Assembly: GCA_017516315.1 (NCBI GenBank)
Contig: JAFXDE010000017.1
Location: 1-46,550 of the forward strand
From: Clostridia bacterium
Lineage (GTDB): Bacteria; Bacillota; Clostridia; Oscillospirales; Acutalibacteraceae
DNA length: 46,550 nucleotides
Direction: 5' to 3'
Position numbers and translations under genes: made by a program. Shown here piece after piece: positions 17,955 through 28,055 of this stretch; positions within the stretch are counted from its first letter, which is position 1; the number at the start of each line of letters is the position of its first letter. Below the pieces are notes generated by a model. It ran no database searches and was not told the origin of the DNA. It saw nothing but the letters and a program-made list of their open reading frames with translations.

Positions 17955-20306
17955 GTGAGGTTGTATATACAGATTTTCAAGGACAGAGTAAAGAGAAAAA
18001 CAGACCTGCTTTTTGTCCGCAGAGTCAAAAGCCTGGTTGCTTTGTTTATGGTGTTTTTCTTCTGTGTCAATCTCGGAGCCGTAGGCTACATAATGGTCGT
18101 TCACGGAGAAGAGTACCGTGAAGCCGCCGCCAGAAATCAGCTTTACGATGAGACTATAGATGCTGTCAGAGGTACTATCTATGATCGTAATATGACACCT
18201 CTCGTAACAAGCACATCTGCATGGATTTTATGCGCAAATCCCGATGAAATAAGAAAAGCCTTCAAAAATTACGATGAAAAATATCTCGAAGAGTTTTATA
18301 CTTATCTTTCTAAGGGTATAGCCAAGGCGGTATCGTCTAAATCTAAGGATGTAAAAGCACTTATAACCCGCCCCGACAGTAAATATGTCCGCGTTAAGAA
18401 GGAGGTTACTCCCACTCAGAAAATCGCGGTTCAGAGCTTCCTTGAAGCAGAATATGTTTTTCAGGTGCCCGTAGAAAGCACGAGCTGGGGAAAAACAGTG
18501 ACGGAGCTTAAGGAAAGAAAAGTAAGACCGGCTAAATTTTTCTCCTACGAAAATGACAGTAAAAGAGTTTACACTCAGAAAAATTTCGCATCCACTCTTA
18601 TCGGTGTGGTAAATGCTGACGGTAACGGTGAGACGGGCATCGAGAAGTATTATAACGATGTCCTCAGCGGAGAAAGCGGAAGAATAGTAACTGCCAAGGA
18701 CTCGAGAGGCAATGTCCTCGAATCGAGCTACGAGACCGTATTCGATGCTACCGACGGTAACGGTGTAGTGCTTACTATTGACGAGAATATACAGTCTTAC
18801 CTAGAAAATGCACTTGACCAGGCCCTTGAAAGCATCAAGCCTGACGGTGTCTACGGTATAGTAATGGATGTGGATACAGGTGCAGTTTTAGCTATGAGCG
18901 ATAAGCCTGACTTTGACCTTACACAGCCCGGCAAGCTTATAAAATCAGCAGATAAAACCTTACTTAAGGAGCTGGAAGAGGGCAGTGAGGAGTATAATGC
19001 CGAATACAGCCGTCTGCTTTATGACCAGTGGAGCAGCTTCTGTGTAACGGATACCTATGAGCCCGGCTCTACCTTTAAAATTTTTACGGCTGCGGCCGCT
19101 TTGGAGGAGGGTACGGCTACCCTTAATTCCACTTATACCTGCCGCAGCTATAACCGAATCGCCGACATCACCTACCGCTGTGCTCAGAACAAGGCTCACG
19201 GCACACAGACTCTTACCCAGATGCTGATGAACTCCTGCAACTGCGGCTTTATCCATGTGGGTCAGACTCTCGGTAAGGATAACTACTATAAATATTTCGA
19301 AGCCTTCGGCTTTACCGAAAGAACGGGCATAGACACAGGTAACGAGGCATATCCCTATGTACATAAGCAGGAAACTATGTCTAAGGTTGACCTTGCGAGT
19401 ACCTCCTTCGGTCAGTCGGTCAGAATAAGTCCTTTACAGCTTATTACCGCTACCTGTGCCATAGCCAACGGCGGTAAGCTTATGAAGCCCTATCTCGTAG
19501 ACAGGATAGTAGACAGCGACGGCAATGTGATTTCAGAAACAGAGCCTACCGTCAGAAGAACGGTAATTTCCGAATCTACCTGTGCTAAGGTGCGTTCGAT
19601 GATGGAAGCCGTAGTAGAAAGCGGTACGGGTAAAAATGCCTATATCGCAGGCTACCGTGTAGCAGGTAAGACAGCTACAGCAGAAAAGCTTGATGACGGC
19701 TCCGACGAAGATATTTATATCGCATCCTTTGTATGCTACGCACCTGCCAATGATCCCGAAATTGCGATTCTCGTTGGTGTCGATAACGCTCCCGGTCCCT
19801 ACCGTGGCGGCGGTGTTTTAGCTGCTCCCATCGCCAAGGAGGTTATGGAAGCAACTCTTGACTATATGAATGTGGAGCCTCAGTACACTGCCGAGGAGCT
19901 CGCATCTGTCAGCAGAGTAACTCCTACTCTTATCGGAAAGACAGTAAGCGCAGCCAAGGTTGCCGCGGCAGCAGAAGGCTTTACTGCCAAGGTTATCGGT
20001 AAGGGTGACACGGTAGTTTCCCAGGTTCCCGCTACGGGACAGAGCATACCTAAAAACGGCGTTATCATTCTTTACACAGAAAAGGATTCCAAATCAAAGG
20101 AAGTAAAAGTTCCCGATTTTACAGGTCTCACGGCCTCTCAGGTAAACACTCTTGCGACAGAAAACGGTCTCAATGTAATCTTCTCAGGTCCTGCAGAAAC
20201 GGCAGGTGCGCTTTCCTATAATCAGGATATTGCCAAGGAGACGACCGTAGATGCAGGCTCGAACATTACGGTATACTTCCGACAGGAAAATATAGCAGTC
20301 GATTGA
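17955..20306 (+). CDS. PASTA-domain transpeptidase PBP (FtsI/SpoVD type)
   Basis: 783 residues from GTG 17955; TTG 17961 is a rival start because AAAGGAG (17945-17951) suits it better in spacing. One N-terminal membrane helix (about 26-50) and a dimerisation domain precede the transpeptidase domain. The active-site motifs are STFK (Ser372) and SCN (about 427). The third motif reads KTAT at about 572 rather than KTGT. Two C-terminal PASTA domains end the protein (about 655-780). It crosslinks septal or spore peptidoglycan. Position after ftsL supports a divisome PBP; SpoVD is possible since both share this architecture. Confidence 0.93.
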   Translation: MRLYIQIFKDRVKRKTDLLFVRRVKSLVALFMVFFFCVNLGAVGYIMVVHGEEYREAAARNQLYDETIDAVRGTIYDRNMTPLVTSTSAWILCANPDEIRKAFKNYDEKYLEEFYTYLSKGIAKAVSSKSKDVKALITRPDSKYVRVKKEVTPTQKIAVQSFLEAEYVFQVPVESTSWGKTVTELKERKVRPAKFFSYENDSKRVYTQKNFASTLIGVVNADGNGETGIEKYYNDVLSGESGRIVTAKDSRGNVLESSYETVFDATDGNGVVLTIDENIQSYLENALDQALESIKPDGVYGIVMDVDTGAVLAMSDKPDFDLTQPGKLIKSADKTLLKELEEGSEEYNAEYSRLLYDQWSSFCVTDTYEPGSTFKIFTAAAALEEGTATLNSTYTCRSYNRIADITYRCAQNKAHGTQTLTQMLMNSCNCGFIHVGQTLGKDNYYKYFEAFGFTERTGIDTGNEAYPYVHKQETMSKVDLASTSFGQSVRISPLQLITATCAIANGGKLMKPYLVDRIVDSDGNVISETEPTVRRTVISESTCAKVRSMMEAVVESGTGKNAYIAGYRVAGKTATAEKLDDGSDEDIYIASFVCYAPANDPEIAILVGVDNAPGPYRGGGVLAAPIAKEVMEATLDYMNVEPQYTAEELASVSRVTPTLIGKTVSAAKVAAAAEGFTAKVIGKGDTVVSQVPATGQSIPKNGVIILYTEKDSKSKEVKVPDFTGLTASQVNTLATENGLNVIFSGPAETAGALSYNQDIAKETTVDAGSNITVYFRQENIAVD

Positions 20307-20334
20307 TACCGTATATCTTTAACGGAGGAACACT

Positions 20335-21747
20335 ATGCTTATTTCCAAATTGCTTTTTCAGTCAGGTATCGAGTATAAAAACGAGGATAAGGATATAAAA
20401 TATATTACCGACGATTCCCGTAAGGTAAGAGAGGATACGCTCTTCGTCTGCCATGAAAAAGGGGAGGAGTATGTCCGTCAGGCTCTGGAAAAGGGTGCCG
20501 TGGCGGTGGTAGCGAAAAAAAACGTATGTGAAAATGCGATTATCGTAGAGGATACCAGAAAGGCTTATTCTCTTTTATGTGCGGCATTTTTCGGCTTCTG
20601 TCATAAAAAGCTCCGTCTTATCGGTGTTACGGGTACTAACGGAAAGACCACCGTTACCACGATGATATATAACATCCTTACCATGGCAGGGCATAAGTGC
20701 GCCCTTTTCGGTACTGTCTGCAATAAGCTGTGCGGAGAAAACAGCGAATCGTACCTCACCACTCCCGACAGCTTTTATATGCATAAAAAGTTCAGGGATA
20801 TGACCGAATGTAATACGGAATACTGCATAATCGAAGCGTCTTCGCAGGGACTTATTCAGCAAAGACTTTACGGTCTTGATTTTGAGGTAGGTGTTTTCCT
20901 TAATCTTACGGAGGACCATCTCGATTATCACGGCGATATGGAAAATTATAAGAACGCTAAAAAGCTCCTGTTTTCCTCCAGCCGTCTTTCGGTAATCAAT
21001 TACGATGACAAGTACAGAGACGACTTTGCCGAGGCGTCAATCGGTGAGGTTAAAACCTATTCTCTCAGAAGTGATGAGGCGGATTTTACCGCCAAAGCAA
21101 TAAACTTCAGCGAAGGTACTACAGATTATGCAATCGTTTCCGACGGTCTTATTCACCGCATAAAGCTGAAAATACCCGGTGCTTATAATGTGTCCAATTC
21201 TATGGCGGCTATTATAACGGCGCTTTCCCTTGGTATTTCTCTCGAGTCCTGTTCTGCTGCGCTTAAAAATTTCTACGGTGTCAGAGGCAGATTCGAGATA
21301 GTACCTACAGACAGAGATTTTAAAATAATTATTGACTATGCCCATACTCCCGACAGTCTCAGACAGGTTCTTCTTACTCTCGGTAATTTCCCGAAAAACC
21401 GGATTATAACCGTTTTTGGCTGCGGAGGGGACAGAGAAAGAGAAAAGCGCGGCGAAATGGGTAAAATCGCTGCAGATTATTCCGATATGGTTGTCGTGAC
21501 GAGCGATAATCCGAGAAATGAAGAGCCTATGGATATAATCAGAGACATAGTCGGAGCCGTAAAGGGTACTAAAACGCCTATGTTTATTCACCTGGAAAGA
21601 AGAAAGGCTATCGAATTTGCCTTGAAAAATGCTAAAGAGAATGATATAATTCTTCTGGCGGGTAAGGGTCACGAAACCAGCCAGACTGTAAAAGGGGAGG
21701 AAATCCCCATGGACGAAAGAAAAATCATCAAGGAACTGTTAGGGTAA
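20335..21747 (+). CDS. murE: UDP-MurNAc-tripeptide synthetase MurE
   Basis: 470 residues. It adds the third amino acid to UDP-MurNAc-L-Ala-D-Glu with ATP. The P-loop is GVTGTNGKTTVT (about 99-110); the central domain has TTPDS; the C-terminal domain has VTSDNPRNEEP, and DNPR is the signature for meso-diaminopimelate, so the wall is probably DAP-type. GGAGG lies before the ATG, 28 bases after the PBP stop. Confidence 0.95.
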   Translation: MLISKLLFQSGIEYKNEDKDIKYITDDSRKVREDTLFVCHEKGEEYVRQALEKGAVAVVAKKNVCENAIIVEDTRKAYSLLCAAFFGFCHKKLRLIGVTGTNGKTTVTTMIYNILTMAGHKCALFGTVCNKLCGENSESYLTTPDSFYMHKKFRDMTECNTEYCIIEASSQGLIQQRLYGLDFEVGVFLNLTEDHLDYHGDMENYKNAKKLLFSSSRLSVINYDDKYRDDFAEASIGEVKTYSLRSDEADFTAKAINFSEGTTDYAIVSDGLIHRIKLKIPGAYNVSNSMAAIITALSLGISLESCSAALKNFYGVRGRFEIVPTDRDFKIIIDYAHTPDSLRQVLLTLGNFPKNRIITVFGCGGDREREKRGEMGKIAADYSDMVVVTSDNPRNEEPMDIIRDIVGAVKGTKTPMFIHLERRKAIEFALKNAKENDIILLAGKGHETSQTVKGEEIPMDERKIIKELLG

Positions 21748-21780
21748 TTAACCCTGAGATATTTGAAAGGAATGTTTTAA

Positions 21781-22818
21781 ATGACAAGCACTTTATCACT
21801 CGTTATATCACTTATTATTTCTTTTGCCGTAACGGCATTATTAGGCTATGTGCTTATTCCCGTGCTTCATAACCTTAAATTCGGTCAGAATATTCTTACG
21901 GACATCGGACCTAACTGGCACGCTAAAAAGCAGGGTACACCCACTATGGGCGGTATTATGTTTATTATCGGTACTATCTTTGCTACGGCTGTGACATTCC
22001 TTATCTGTAAAATGACGGGTCTTCAGATTTTTGCTGACCTGGACATAATGAGATATCAGCAGTACACGAAGCTTTTCACAGGTATACTTATGGCTGTCTG
22101 CTTCGCTCTCGTAGGCTTTGCCGATGACTATATAAAGGTAGTCAAAAAGAGAAACCTGGGTCTTACCGAGATTCAGAAAACTATTCCTCAGGTGCTTATT
22201 ATTGCCGCTTATCTTGCCGCACTCGTTATCAGCGAAAGCACCTCTATGTATATTCCCTTCTACGGCAAGGTTAACTTCGATTCCGTAGGCGGTATAATTC
22301 TTTTCTGTGTTTTCAGCGTATGCGTAATATACGGCGCAATCAATGCTGTTAACTTTACTGACGGCATAGATGGCCTTTGCGGTACTGTTACCATTCCCGT
22401 AGGCGTTGCCTTTGCGGTGATTGCACTTATGATGAAGACTACCTCTGTAGGTATCCTCGGTGCGGCTCTTGCGGGCGCCTGTGCAGGCTATGTGGTATGG
22501 AACCGTTATCCTGCCAAGGTATTTATGGGTGACACAGGCTCAATGTTCCTCGGCGGTCTTGTGGTAGCTCTCGCTTACTGTGTTGACTGTCCGATTATTC
22601 TTCTTCCTATCGGTATCGTTTATGTTATCGAGGCTCTTTCTGATGTTATTCAGATCGGTTCCATAAAAATCCGTAAGAAGAAGGTATTTAAAATGGCTCC
22701 TATCCATCATCATTTTGAAATGTCGGGATGGAGCGAAAATAAAATCGTCGCCGTATTCAGCACCGTAAGCCTTGTCGGCTGTATTATCGGTGTAGCAGTT
22801 ATGTATTTCACGGTATAA
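21781..22818 (+). CDS. mraY: Phospho-MurNAc-pentapeptide transferase MraY
   Basis: 345 residues and about ten membrane helices. It transfers phospho-MurNAc-pentapeptide to undecaprenyl phosphate to form lipid I. Conserved sites seen are GTPTMGG near residue 51, the catalytic acidic segment FADDYIKV, NFTDGIDGL, FMGDTGSM and the HHHFE histidines in PIHHHFEMSGW. Standard place between murE and ftsW; murF and murD are missing here. Confidence 0.97.
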   Translation: MTSTLSLVISLIISFAVTALLGYVLIPVLHNLKFGQNILTDIGPNWHAKKQGTPTMGGIMFIIGTIFATAVTFLICKMTGLQIFADLDIMRYQQYTKLFTGILMAVCFALVGFADDYIKVVKKRNLGLTEIQKTIPQVLIIAAYLAALVISESTSMYIPFYGKVNFDSVGGIILFCVFSVCVIYGAINAVNFTDGIDGLCGTVTIPVGVAFAVIALMMKTTSVGILGAALAGACAGYVVWNRYPAKVFMGDTGSMFLGGLVVALAYCVDCPIILLPIGIVYVIEALSDVIQIGSIKIRKKKVFKMAPIHHHFEMSGWSENKIVAVFSTVSLVGCIIGVAVMYFTV

Positions 22819-22857
22819 AACATATTTGTCGGAATTTATGAGGTAGGAGGGAAAGGT

Positions 22858-24168
22858 ATGAAGAAAAAAGCCCCTAAGGCTAAGAAAATTAAAAAAATCA
22901 AAATAACAGGACCTGTCGCTCTTTACAATCAAGTCAGAAGCAAGGTAAGAACAAATTTTATTCAGCAGGGAAGCTTCGATGTGGTCTTTGCCTGCATAGT
23001 GCTTTTGCTGTTTACCGTAGGTATTATCGCTATGTATTCGGCGTCCTACGCTTACGCTACCTATAACAGAGGTAACGCTAACGAATTCTTCTTTTCACAG
23101 CTTAAAAATGCCGTTATCGGATTCTTCTTTATGGCTGTTTTCAGTAAGATTGACTATAAGGTTTTCAACGGCAGATTTGCCCCCTTTGCTTATATCACTA
23201 CCGTAGCGGTTCTTATCTATACTCTTATATATAATCTCGGAAGCGAGGCTGAAACCAGCCGTTGGATTTATATCGGAGGCTTTCAGCTTCAGCCCTCGGA
23301 ATTTGCAAAGTTCACTCTTATAATAGTAATGTCATATATGATATGCGTTATGAAAAACGCCTTAAGAGCGCCGAAAAACAAAATAGGTAAATTCACTCCC
23401 GAAAAGGATACTCTTTCCGACTTCGAAAAGAAGCTTTTTTCCTTTGCACGAACACCCTTTTCGGCCTGCGTGCTTCTCGCGATAGTTGCTGTATCCTATT
23501 TCGGACTCGTTCTTCTCGAGAAGCATTACTCGGCAGCTATTCTTCTTATGCTTATGGCTATAGCTATGACCTGGCTCAGCGGTACTAAAAAGATTTATTT
23601 TGCCGCGGTTTTCGGTATTATAGGCGCTGTGGTCGCACTCGTAATAATCAAGCCGGATATTCTTGACGGCTTCGGCTTTGCGGCAAGCCGAATTATGTGC
23701 TGGCTCGATAAGGATAATCCTGCATACATCGAAAACAGAAGACAGACCGTAAACGGCCTTTATGCCATCGGATCGGGCGGACTTTTCGGTGTAGGTCTCG
23801 GTAATTCCAAACAGAAGCAGCTCTATATACCCGAGCCTCAGAATGACTTTGTTTTTCCTGTTTTCTGTGAGGAATTCGGATTTATAGGTGCCGCATTTGT
23901 AATTATTCTTTTTGCCGCCCTTATCTGCAGAGGCTTTATGATTGCCGCTAAGTGTAAGGACCTTTTCGGTTCTTTGGTGGTAATGGGAATAATGATTCAG
24001 GTAGCGCTTCAGGTTATTATAAATCTTTCTGTTGTTACAGATCTTATACCGAACACGGGTATGGCTCTTCCCTTCTTCAGCTACGGAGGTACGGCTTTGT
24101 TTGTGCTTCTGATTGAGATGGGAATTGTCCTGTCGGTTTCGAGAAATTCAAAAGTTGAAAAGGAATGA
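22858..24168 (+). CDS. ftsW: Septal glycan polymerase FtsW (SEDS family)
   Basis: 436 residues. About ten membrane helices follow a Lys-rich cytoplasmic start (KKKAPKAKKIKKIKI). SEDS motifs seen are GGFQLQPSEFAKF, GLGNSKQKQLYIPEPQNDF and the C-terminal LPFFSYGGTAL. The large loop around 165-195 is rather long and charged. It polymerises glycan from lipid II with its PBP partner, here probably the one at 17955. SpoVE or RodA are relatives; the dcw context favours FtsW. murG starts six bases after the stop. Confidence 0.93.
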   Translation: MKKKAPKAKKIKKIKITGPVALYNQVRSKVRTNFIQQGSFDVVFACIVLLLFTVGIIAMYSASYAYATYNRGNANEFFFSQLKNAVIGFFFMAVFSKIDYKVFNGRFAPFAYITTVAVLIYTLIYNLGSEAETSRWIYIGGFQLQPSEFAKFTLIIVMSYMICVMKNALRAPKNKIGKFTPEKDTLSDFEKKLFSFARTPFSACVLLAIVAVSYFGLVLLEKHYSAAILLMLMAIAMTWLSGTKKIYFAAVFGIIGAVVALVIIKPDILDGFGFAASRIMCWLDKDNPAYIENRRQTVNGLYAIGSGGLFGVGLGNSKQKQLYIPEPQNDFVFPVFCEEFGFIGAAFVIILFAALICRGFMIAAKCKDLFGSLVVMGIMIQVALQVIINLSVVTDLIPNTGMALPFFSYGGTALFVLLIEMGIVLSVSRNSKVEKE

Positions 24169-24173
24169 TTTAA

Positions 24174-25295
24174 ATGAAAATACTTTTTGCCGCAGGCGGA
24201 ACAGGCGGACACATTAATCCGGCCCTTGCCGTAGCAGGTGAGATAAGAGAAAGATATCCCGATGCGGAAATACTTTTCGTGGGTGCCAAGGGTAAAATGG
24301 AAACAAAGCTTGTACCAAATGCAGGCTTTAATCTTAAAACCATTCGCATAGCAGGCTTTCAGAGAAAGATTTCTGTAGAAAATATAATCAGAAATATTCT
24401 TGCCGTTTTTTATCTTCTTACATCCTCTTCTGCCGTAAAGAAGATAATCAAAGGCTTTTCTCCCGATGTGGTGGTAGGCTTCGGCGGCTATGTCAGCGGT
24501 CCGGTACTTCGTATGGCGGCTAAAATGGGCATTCCCACCGCTATTCATGAACAGAATGCTTTCCCGGGAGTAACTAATAAAACTCTCGCCAAGGCGGTTG
24601 ATCGTGTAATGCTTATGGCGGGGGATGCCGAAAAGTATCTTCAGTGTAAAAATCCTCCCGTAGTGACAGGCCTTCCTGTAAGAGGGGAGATGCTTAAGGC
24701 TGACAGAGATTTCTCGAGAGCCGAAATGGGCATAAGGGATAATGAAATCCTCGTGCTTTCTATGGGCGGAAGTCTCGGTGCCGCCACCATAAATAAGGCT
24801 ATGACCAAAATCATCGCTGACCATTATAAGGATAATAACATCCGCTTCCTTCACGCTATGGGACAGTACGGCTTATGGGTACCTGAAAAGCTTAAGGAAA
24901 TGGGAGTAGACACGGAAAAGGCTCACAATGTGGAAATCCGTGAATACATAAGCGATATGGACAGATGTATGTCTGCGGCCGATGTGGTAATCTGCCGTGC
25001 AGGCGCATCGACACTCTCAGAGCTTCAGGCCTTGGGCAAGGCGTCGATTCTTATTCCGTCTCCCAATGTAGCCGAAAATCATCAGTATCATAATGCTATG
25101 GCTCTCGTTAACAGAGGTGCGGCTTATGTTATCGAGGAAAAAGACCTTACCGAAGAGAAAATGGATTCACTCTTCTGCTCTCTCATAAATGATAAAGCCA
25201 AAAGAGAAGAGATGGAGAAGAATGCCAAGTCGATGGCTATCTGCGATGCTAAAGAGCAAATAGCCGATATAGTGATTTCTCTTATAAAAAAATAA
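24174..25295 (+). CDS. murG: UDP-GlcNAc transferase MurG
   Basis: 373 residues. It adds GlcNAc to lipid I on the inner membrane face. The glycine loop AAGGTGGHINPALAV is at 6-20; VVGFGGYVSGPV, HEQNAFPGVTNK and SMGGSLGA follow, and the C-terminal nucleotide-sugar site has CRAGASTLSEL. Ordinary length. A 65-base gap separates it from murA, which still seems to be in the same transcript. Confidence 0.96.
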   Translation: MKILFAAGGTGGHINPALAVAGEIRERYPDAEILFVGAKGKMETKLVPNAGFNLKTIRIAGFQRKISVENIIRNILAVFYLLTSSSAVKKIIKGFSPDVVVGFGGYVSGPVLRMAAKMGIPTAIHEQNAFPGVTNKTLAKAVDRVMLMAGDAEKYLQCKNPPVVTGLPVRGEMLKADRDFSRAEMGIRDNEILVLSMGGSLGAATINKAMTKIIADHYKDNNIRFLHAMGQYGLWVPEKLKEMGVDTEKAHNVEIREYISDMDRCMSAADVVICRAGASTLSELQALGKASILIPSPNVAENHQYHNAMALVNRGAAYVIEEKDLTEEKMDSLFCSLINDKAKREEMEKNAKSMAICDAKEQIADIVISLIKK

Positions 25296-25360
25296 GTTTT
25301 CTTTCGTAAAATCACTCTTTTTACTGCTTTTGCATACAATGGGGTGAAAGGTGTGATTTT

Positions 25361-26620
25361 ATGGACAGTTTAATCGTTAATTCAGGCAGAAGGCTTACGG
25401 GTGAGACAGCGGTACAGGGCTCAAAGAACAGCTCTCTTCCAATTTTAGCGGCTACTGTTCTGGTAGGCGGTGTCTGTCAGATACATAACTGTCCCGAGCT
25501 CACGGATACTAAAGCCGCTATCGCTATTCTGCGGCATCTCGGCTGTAAAGTAAAAACAGGAAATAATACCGTCACCGTTGATTCCTCCACGGTTTCGTGC
25601 TATAATATACCCGATTCTCTTATGCGTGAAATGCGCTCGTCTATCGTTTTTTTAGGCTCAATTCTCGGCAGAACGGGAAAGGCGGAGCTGTCTGCGCCCG
25701 GAGGCTGTGAAATAGGTCTGAGGCCTATTGATCTTCATCTGAGCTCACTTAAGGTTATGGGATATAAGATAGAAGAGGACTACGGATATATTCGCTGTGA
25801 AAAAGCAAAGGATAACAGCTCCTCCGTTATAAGTCTGTCCTTTCCGAGCGTAGGAGCTACCGAAAATATCATTCTTGCCGCTGCTCTTTCCAAGGGAAGA
25901 ACCATAATTCATAATGCGGCCAGAGAGCCTGAGATTTATGACCTTGTGGCCTTTCTTAATGAGTGCGGATGTAAAATAAGCTTCCGTATGCAGGGAACGG
26001 TAATTATCGAGGGTGTAAAGAAGCTTCACGGATGCCGCTACAGTGTAATGGCTGACAGAATAGTGGCTCTTACTTATATGACGGGTGCGGCGATAACAGG
26101 CGGAGATATTTCTCTTAACGGGATAAATACAAATCATTTCCGTACTGTTTTGCCCGTTTTCGAAAGTGCAGGGTGCCGTATCGAGGATAGAAAAAGCTTT
26201 TTAAGAATACGGGCAGACAAACCCTTGCGCGCTGTCCGTGACATAAGGACTATGCCTTACCCGGGCTTTCCTACCGATGCTCAGGCTCCGATTATGGCGA
26301 TGCTTACGGTAGCACAGGGTACAAGTGTTATAATAGAAAACATCTTCGAAAGTCGGTTCAAGCATGTAAGCGACCTTGTCAGAATGGGCGCGAAGATAAA
26401 AATAGAAGGCAAGATTGCTCTTATAGACGGCGTGAAGGAGCTTTACGGAACTACAGTAACGGCGTCGGATTTGAGAGGGGGAGCCGCTTTGGTGGTGGCA
26501 GGTCTTGCGGCTAAGGGCAGTACCGTGATAGGTAATGTCAGTCATATTGACAGAGGCTATGAAAAAATAGAGGAAAGTTTTAAAAATTTAGGTGCAGATA
26601 TAAAGCGTGTAAAACATTGA
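25361..26620 (+). CDS. murA: UDP-GlcNAc 1-carboxyvinyltransferase MurA
   Basis: 419 residues. First committed step of peptidoglycan synthesis: transfer of enolpyruvate from PEP. The catalytic cysteine is Cys116 in APGGCEIGLRPIDLH. The N-terminal GSKNSSLPILAA and the C-terminal DLRGGAALVVAGL are conserved. The loop Cys is intact, which predicts fosfomycin sensitivity of this copy; whether a second murA exists elsewhere cannot be seen. Confidence 0.95.
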   Translation: MDSLIVNSGRRLTGETAVQGSKNSSLPILAATVLVGGVCQIHNCPELTDTKAAIAILRHLGCKVKTGNNTVTVDSSTVSCYNIPDSLMREMRSSIVFLGSILGRTGKAELSAPGGCEIGLRPIDLHLSSLKVMGYKIEEDYGYIRCEKAKDNSSSVISLSFPSVGATENIILAAALSKGRTIIHNAAREPEIYDLVAFLNECGCKISFRMQGTVIIEGVKKLHGCRYSVMADRIVALTYMTGAAITGGDISLNGINTNHFRTVLPVFESAGCRIEDRKSFLRIRADKPLRAVRDIRTMPYPGFPTDAQAPIMAMLTVAQGTSVIIENIFESRFKHVSDLVRMGAKIKIEGKIALIDGVKELYGTTVTASDLRGGAALVVAGLAAKGSTVIGNVSHIDRGYEKIEESFKNLGADIKRVKH

Positions 26621-26631
26621 CTCATTTTTCG

Positions 26632-26680
26632 GCAACTGTCGGCGGCGGATAAAGCCGCGCATCAGTTGCTTTATTTTTTT
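26632..26680 (+). terminator. Hairpin terminator between murA and ftsQ
   Basis: GCAACTG (26632-26638) pairs with CAGTTGC (26663-26669), with an inner GCGGC/GCCGC stem, followed by TTTATTTTTTT. The ribosome site of ftsQ starts right after, so it may act as a partial terminator or attenuator inside the cluster. Confidence 0.75.
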
Positions 26681-26696
26681 GAAAGGAGTGTATTTT

Positions 26697-27989
26697 ATGG
26701 CAGACAGCAGAAATCCCTTCGGCGGATATGACGAAAAGAATTCGGGCCGAACAGTGCAGAATGTTACCTCTTCTATGTGGGAGCCGATAAGTGCAGGTCC
26801 CTCTCTGCAGAAAGATACTCCTGTCAGAAAAAGACCTGAGCAAACTAAAGGTGCTTCTACCAAAAGCGCGAAGAAGACGGTGCAGAAAAAGCCTCAGGAT
26901 AAAAAGAGTACAGGGGCCGATGTGACTGCGGACAGAATTTCCGAGGGAGGAAAAAAGGCTCCTAAGCCCTCACAGAAAAAGAAAAGCACTAAAAACACTC
27001 CGGATAAAGCCGTAAAGAAAAAGTCTCAGACGAAGGAGAAAAGACCTGTCGGAAGTAAAAGCCGTGAGCCTAAGGGCAGAGATACGAGAAACATCTCCGA
27101 GAGAGAAGAGCAGCTGAGACTGCAAAGAGAAAAAAAGAGAGCCCGTGAGCGTGCGAAATCCAGAGAAAAGGCAAAGGAAAAAAGCAGGCAGGGAGTTTCC
27201 TATGATGAAATGAGGAAAAAGAAAAGCCGTGCTACCAGACTCAGAGCGAAAATTATTGCCTGTGTGACGGTTGTTGCCGTTGTTGCCGTTGTTGCCTTAG
27301 GACTGGGTGTTTACGCCTATCAGAAGGGCGCTCCCGTAGCGGTTATAAATATAAACGGTGAAAGTCCCTATAAAAATGAAAAGATAACCGAAACGGCAGG
27401 CATTTATCTCGGCATAAATATGCTCAGCGTAAGAGAAAAATCCGTAAACGAGGCACTTACCAAAGGCCTTCCGTATATTAAGTCGGTTCAGGTGGATTAT
27501 CAGTTCCCCGACACACTCAATCTCAATATCACTCCCACCGTGGAAAAGCTTCTCATTTCGGGAACAAACGGTTATATCTGTCTCGATAAGGACGGAAAGG
27601 TTCTCTCTTTAAAAAAGAAAAAGCTTACTGAGGGAAGATATCTTGTAGAGGGACTCGAGGAACAGACTGCTGTGGCAGGTGAGGCTTTTATACCTTCCGA
27701 AAACAATAAAGAGAAATACGAAAAGGCTGTTATGATTGCTTCTGAGCTTGAAAAATCGGGCAAAATCTCCAAGGGCGTTATCAATGTGACTGACCTTAAT
27801 GATATTACCGTCGAGTACGATTCCAGAATAAATATTTATCTCGGTGATTGCAGCAGACTCGAGGTACAGCTCGAATCTGCGGTGAATGTCATCGAAATGG
27901 ATGAAGATATAATAAACGGTCAGACAGGCTATATTGAGACACGCTTCGAGGGACAGACTACCTTTAAGCCGGGAAGTATGAAAAAATAA
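26697..27989 (+). CDS. ftsQ: Division protein FtsQ/DivIB with long basic tail
   Basis: 430 residues from ATG 26697 (AAAGGAG eight bases upstream). Residues 1-182 are a cytoplasmic region dominated by Lys, Arg, Ser and Glu; one membrane helix is at about 183-207; a POTRA domain begins with VININGESPYKNEKI and is followed by the beta domain. DivIB stabilises FtsL and DivIC in the divisome. The cytoplasmic part is several times longer than in E. coli or B. subtilis proteins and looks disordered. Confidence 0.9.
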   Translation: MADSRNPFGGYDEKNSGRTVQNVTSSMWEPISAGPSLQKDTPVRKRPEQTKGASTKSAKKTVQKKPQDKKSTGADVTADRISEGGKKAPKPSQKKKSTKNTPDKAVKKKSQTKEKRPVGSKSREPKGRDTRNISEREEQLRLQREKKRARERAKSREKAKEKSRQGVSYDEMRKKKSRATRLRAKIIACVTVVAVVAVVALGLGVYAYQKGAPVAVININGESPYKNEKITETAGIYLGINMLSVREKSVNEALTKGLPYIKSVQVDYQFPDTLNLNITPTVEKLLISGTNGYICLDKDGKVLSLKKKKLTEGRYLVEGLEEQTAVAGEAFIPSENNKEKYEKAVMIASELEKSGKISKGVINVTDLNDITVEYDSRINIYLGDCSRLEVQLESAVNVIEMDEDIINGQTGYIETRFEGQTTFKPGSMKK

Positions 27990-28026
27990 CAGATTAATTT
28001 CGTAATAAAAAATATGCACTTTGTTA

Positions 28027-28055
28027 TTGTAATTTTTGAAATACTGTGTTATAAT
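28027..28055 (+). promoter_or_regulatory. Promoter of ftsZ
   Basis: TTGTAA (28027-28032), a 17-base spacer and TATAAT (28050-28055), 90 bases before the ATG. ftsZ can thus be transcribed independently of the rest of the cluster. Confidence 0.7.
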
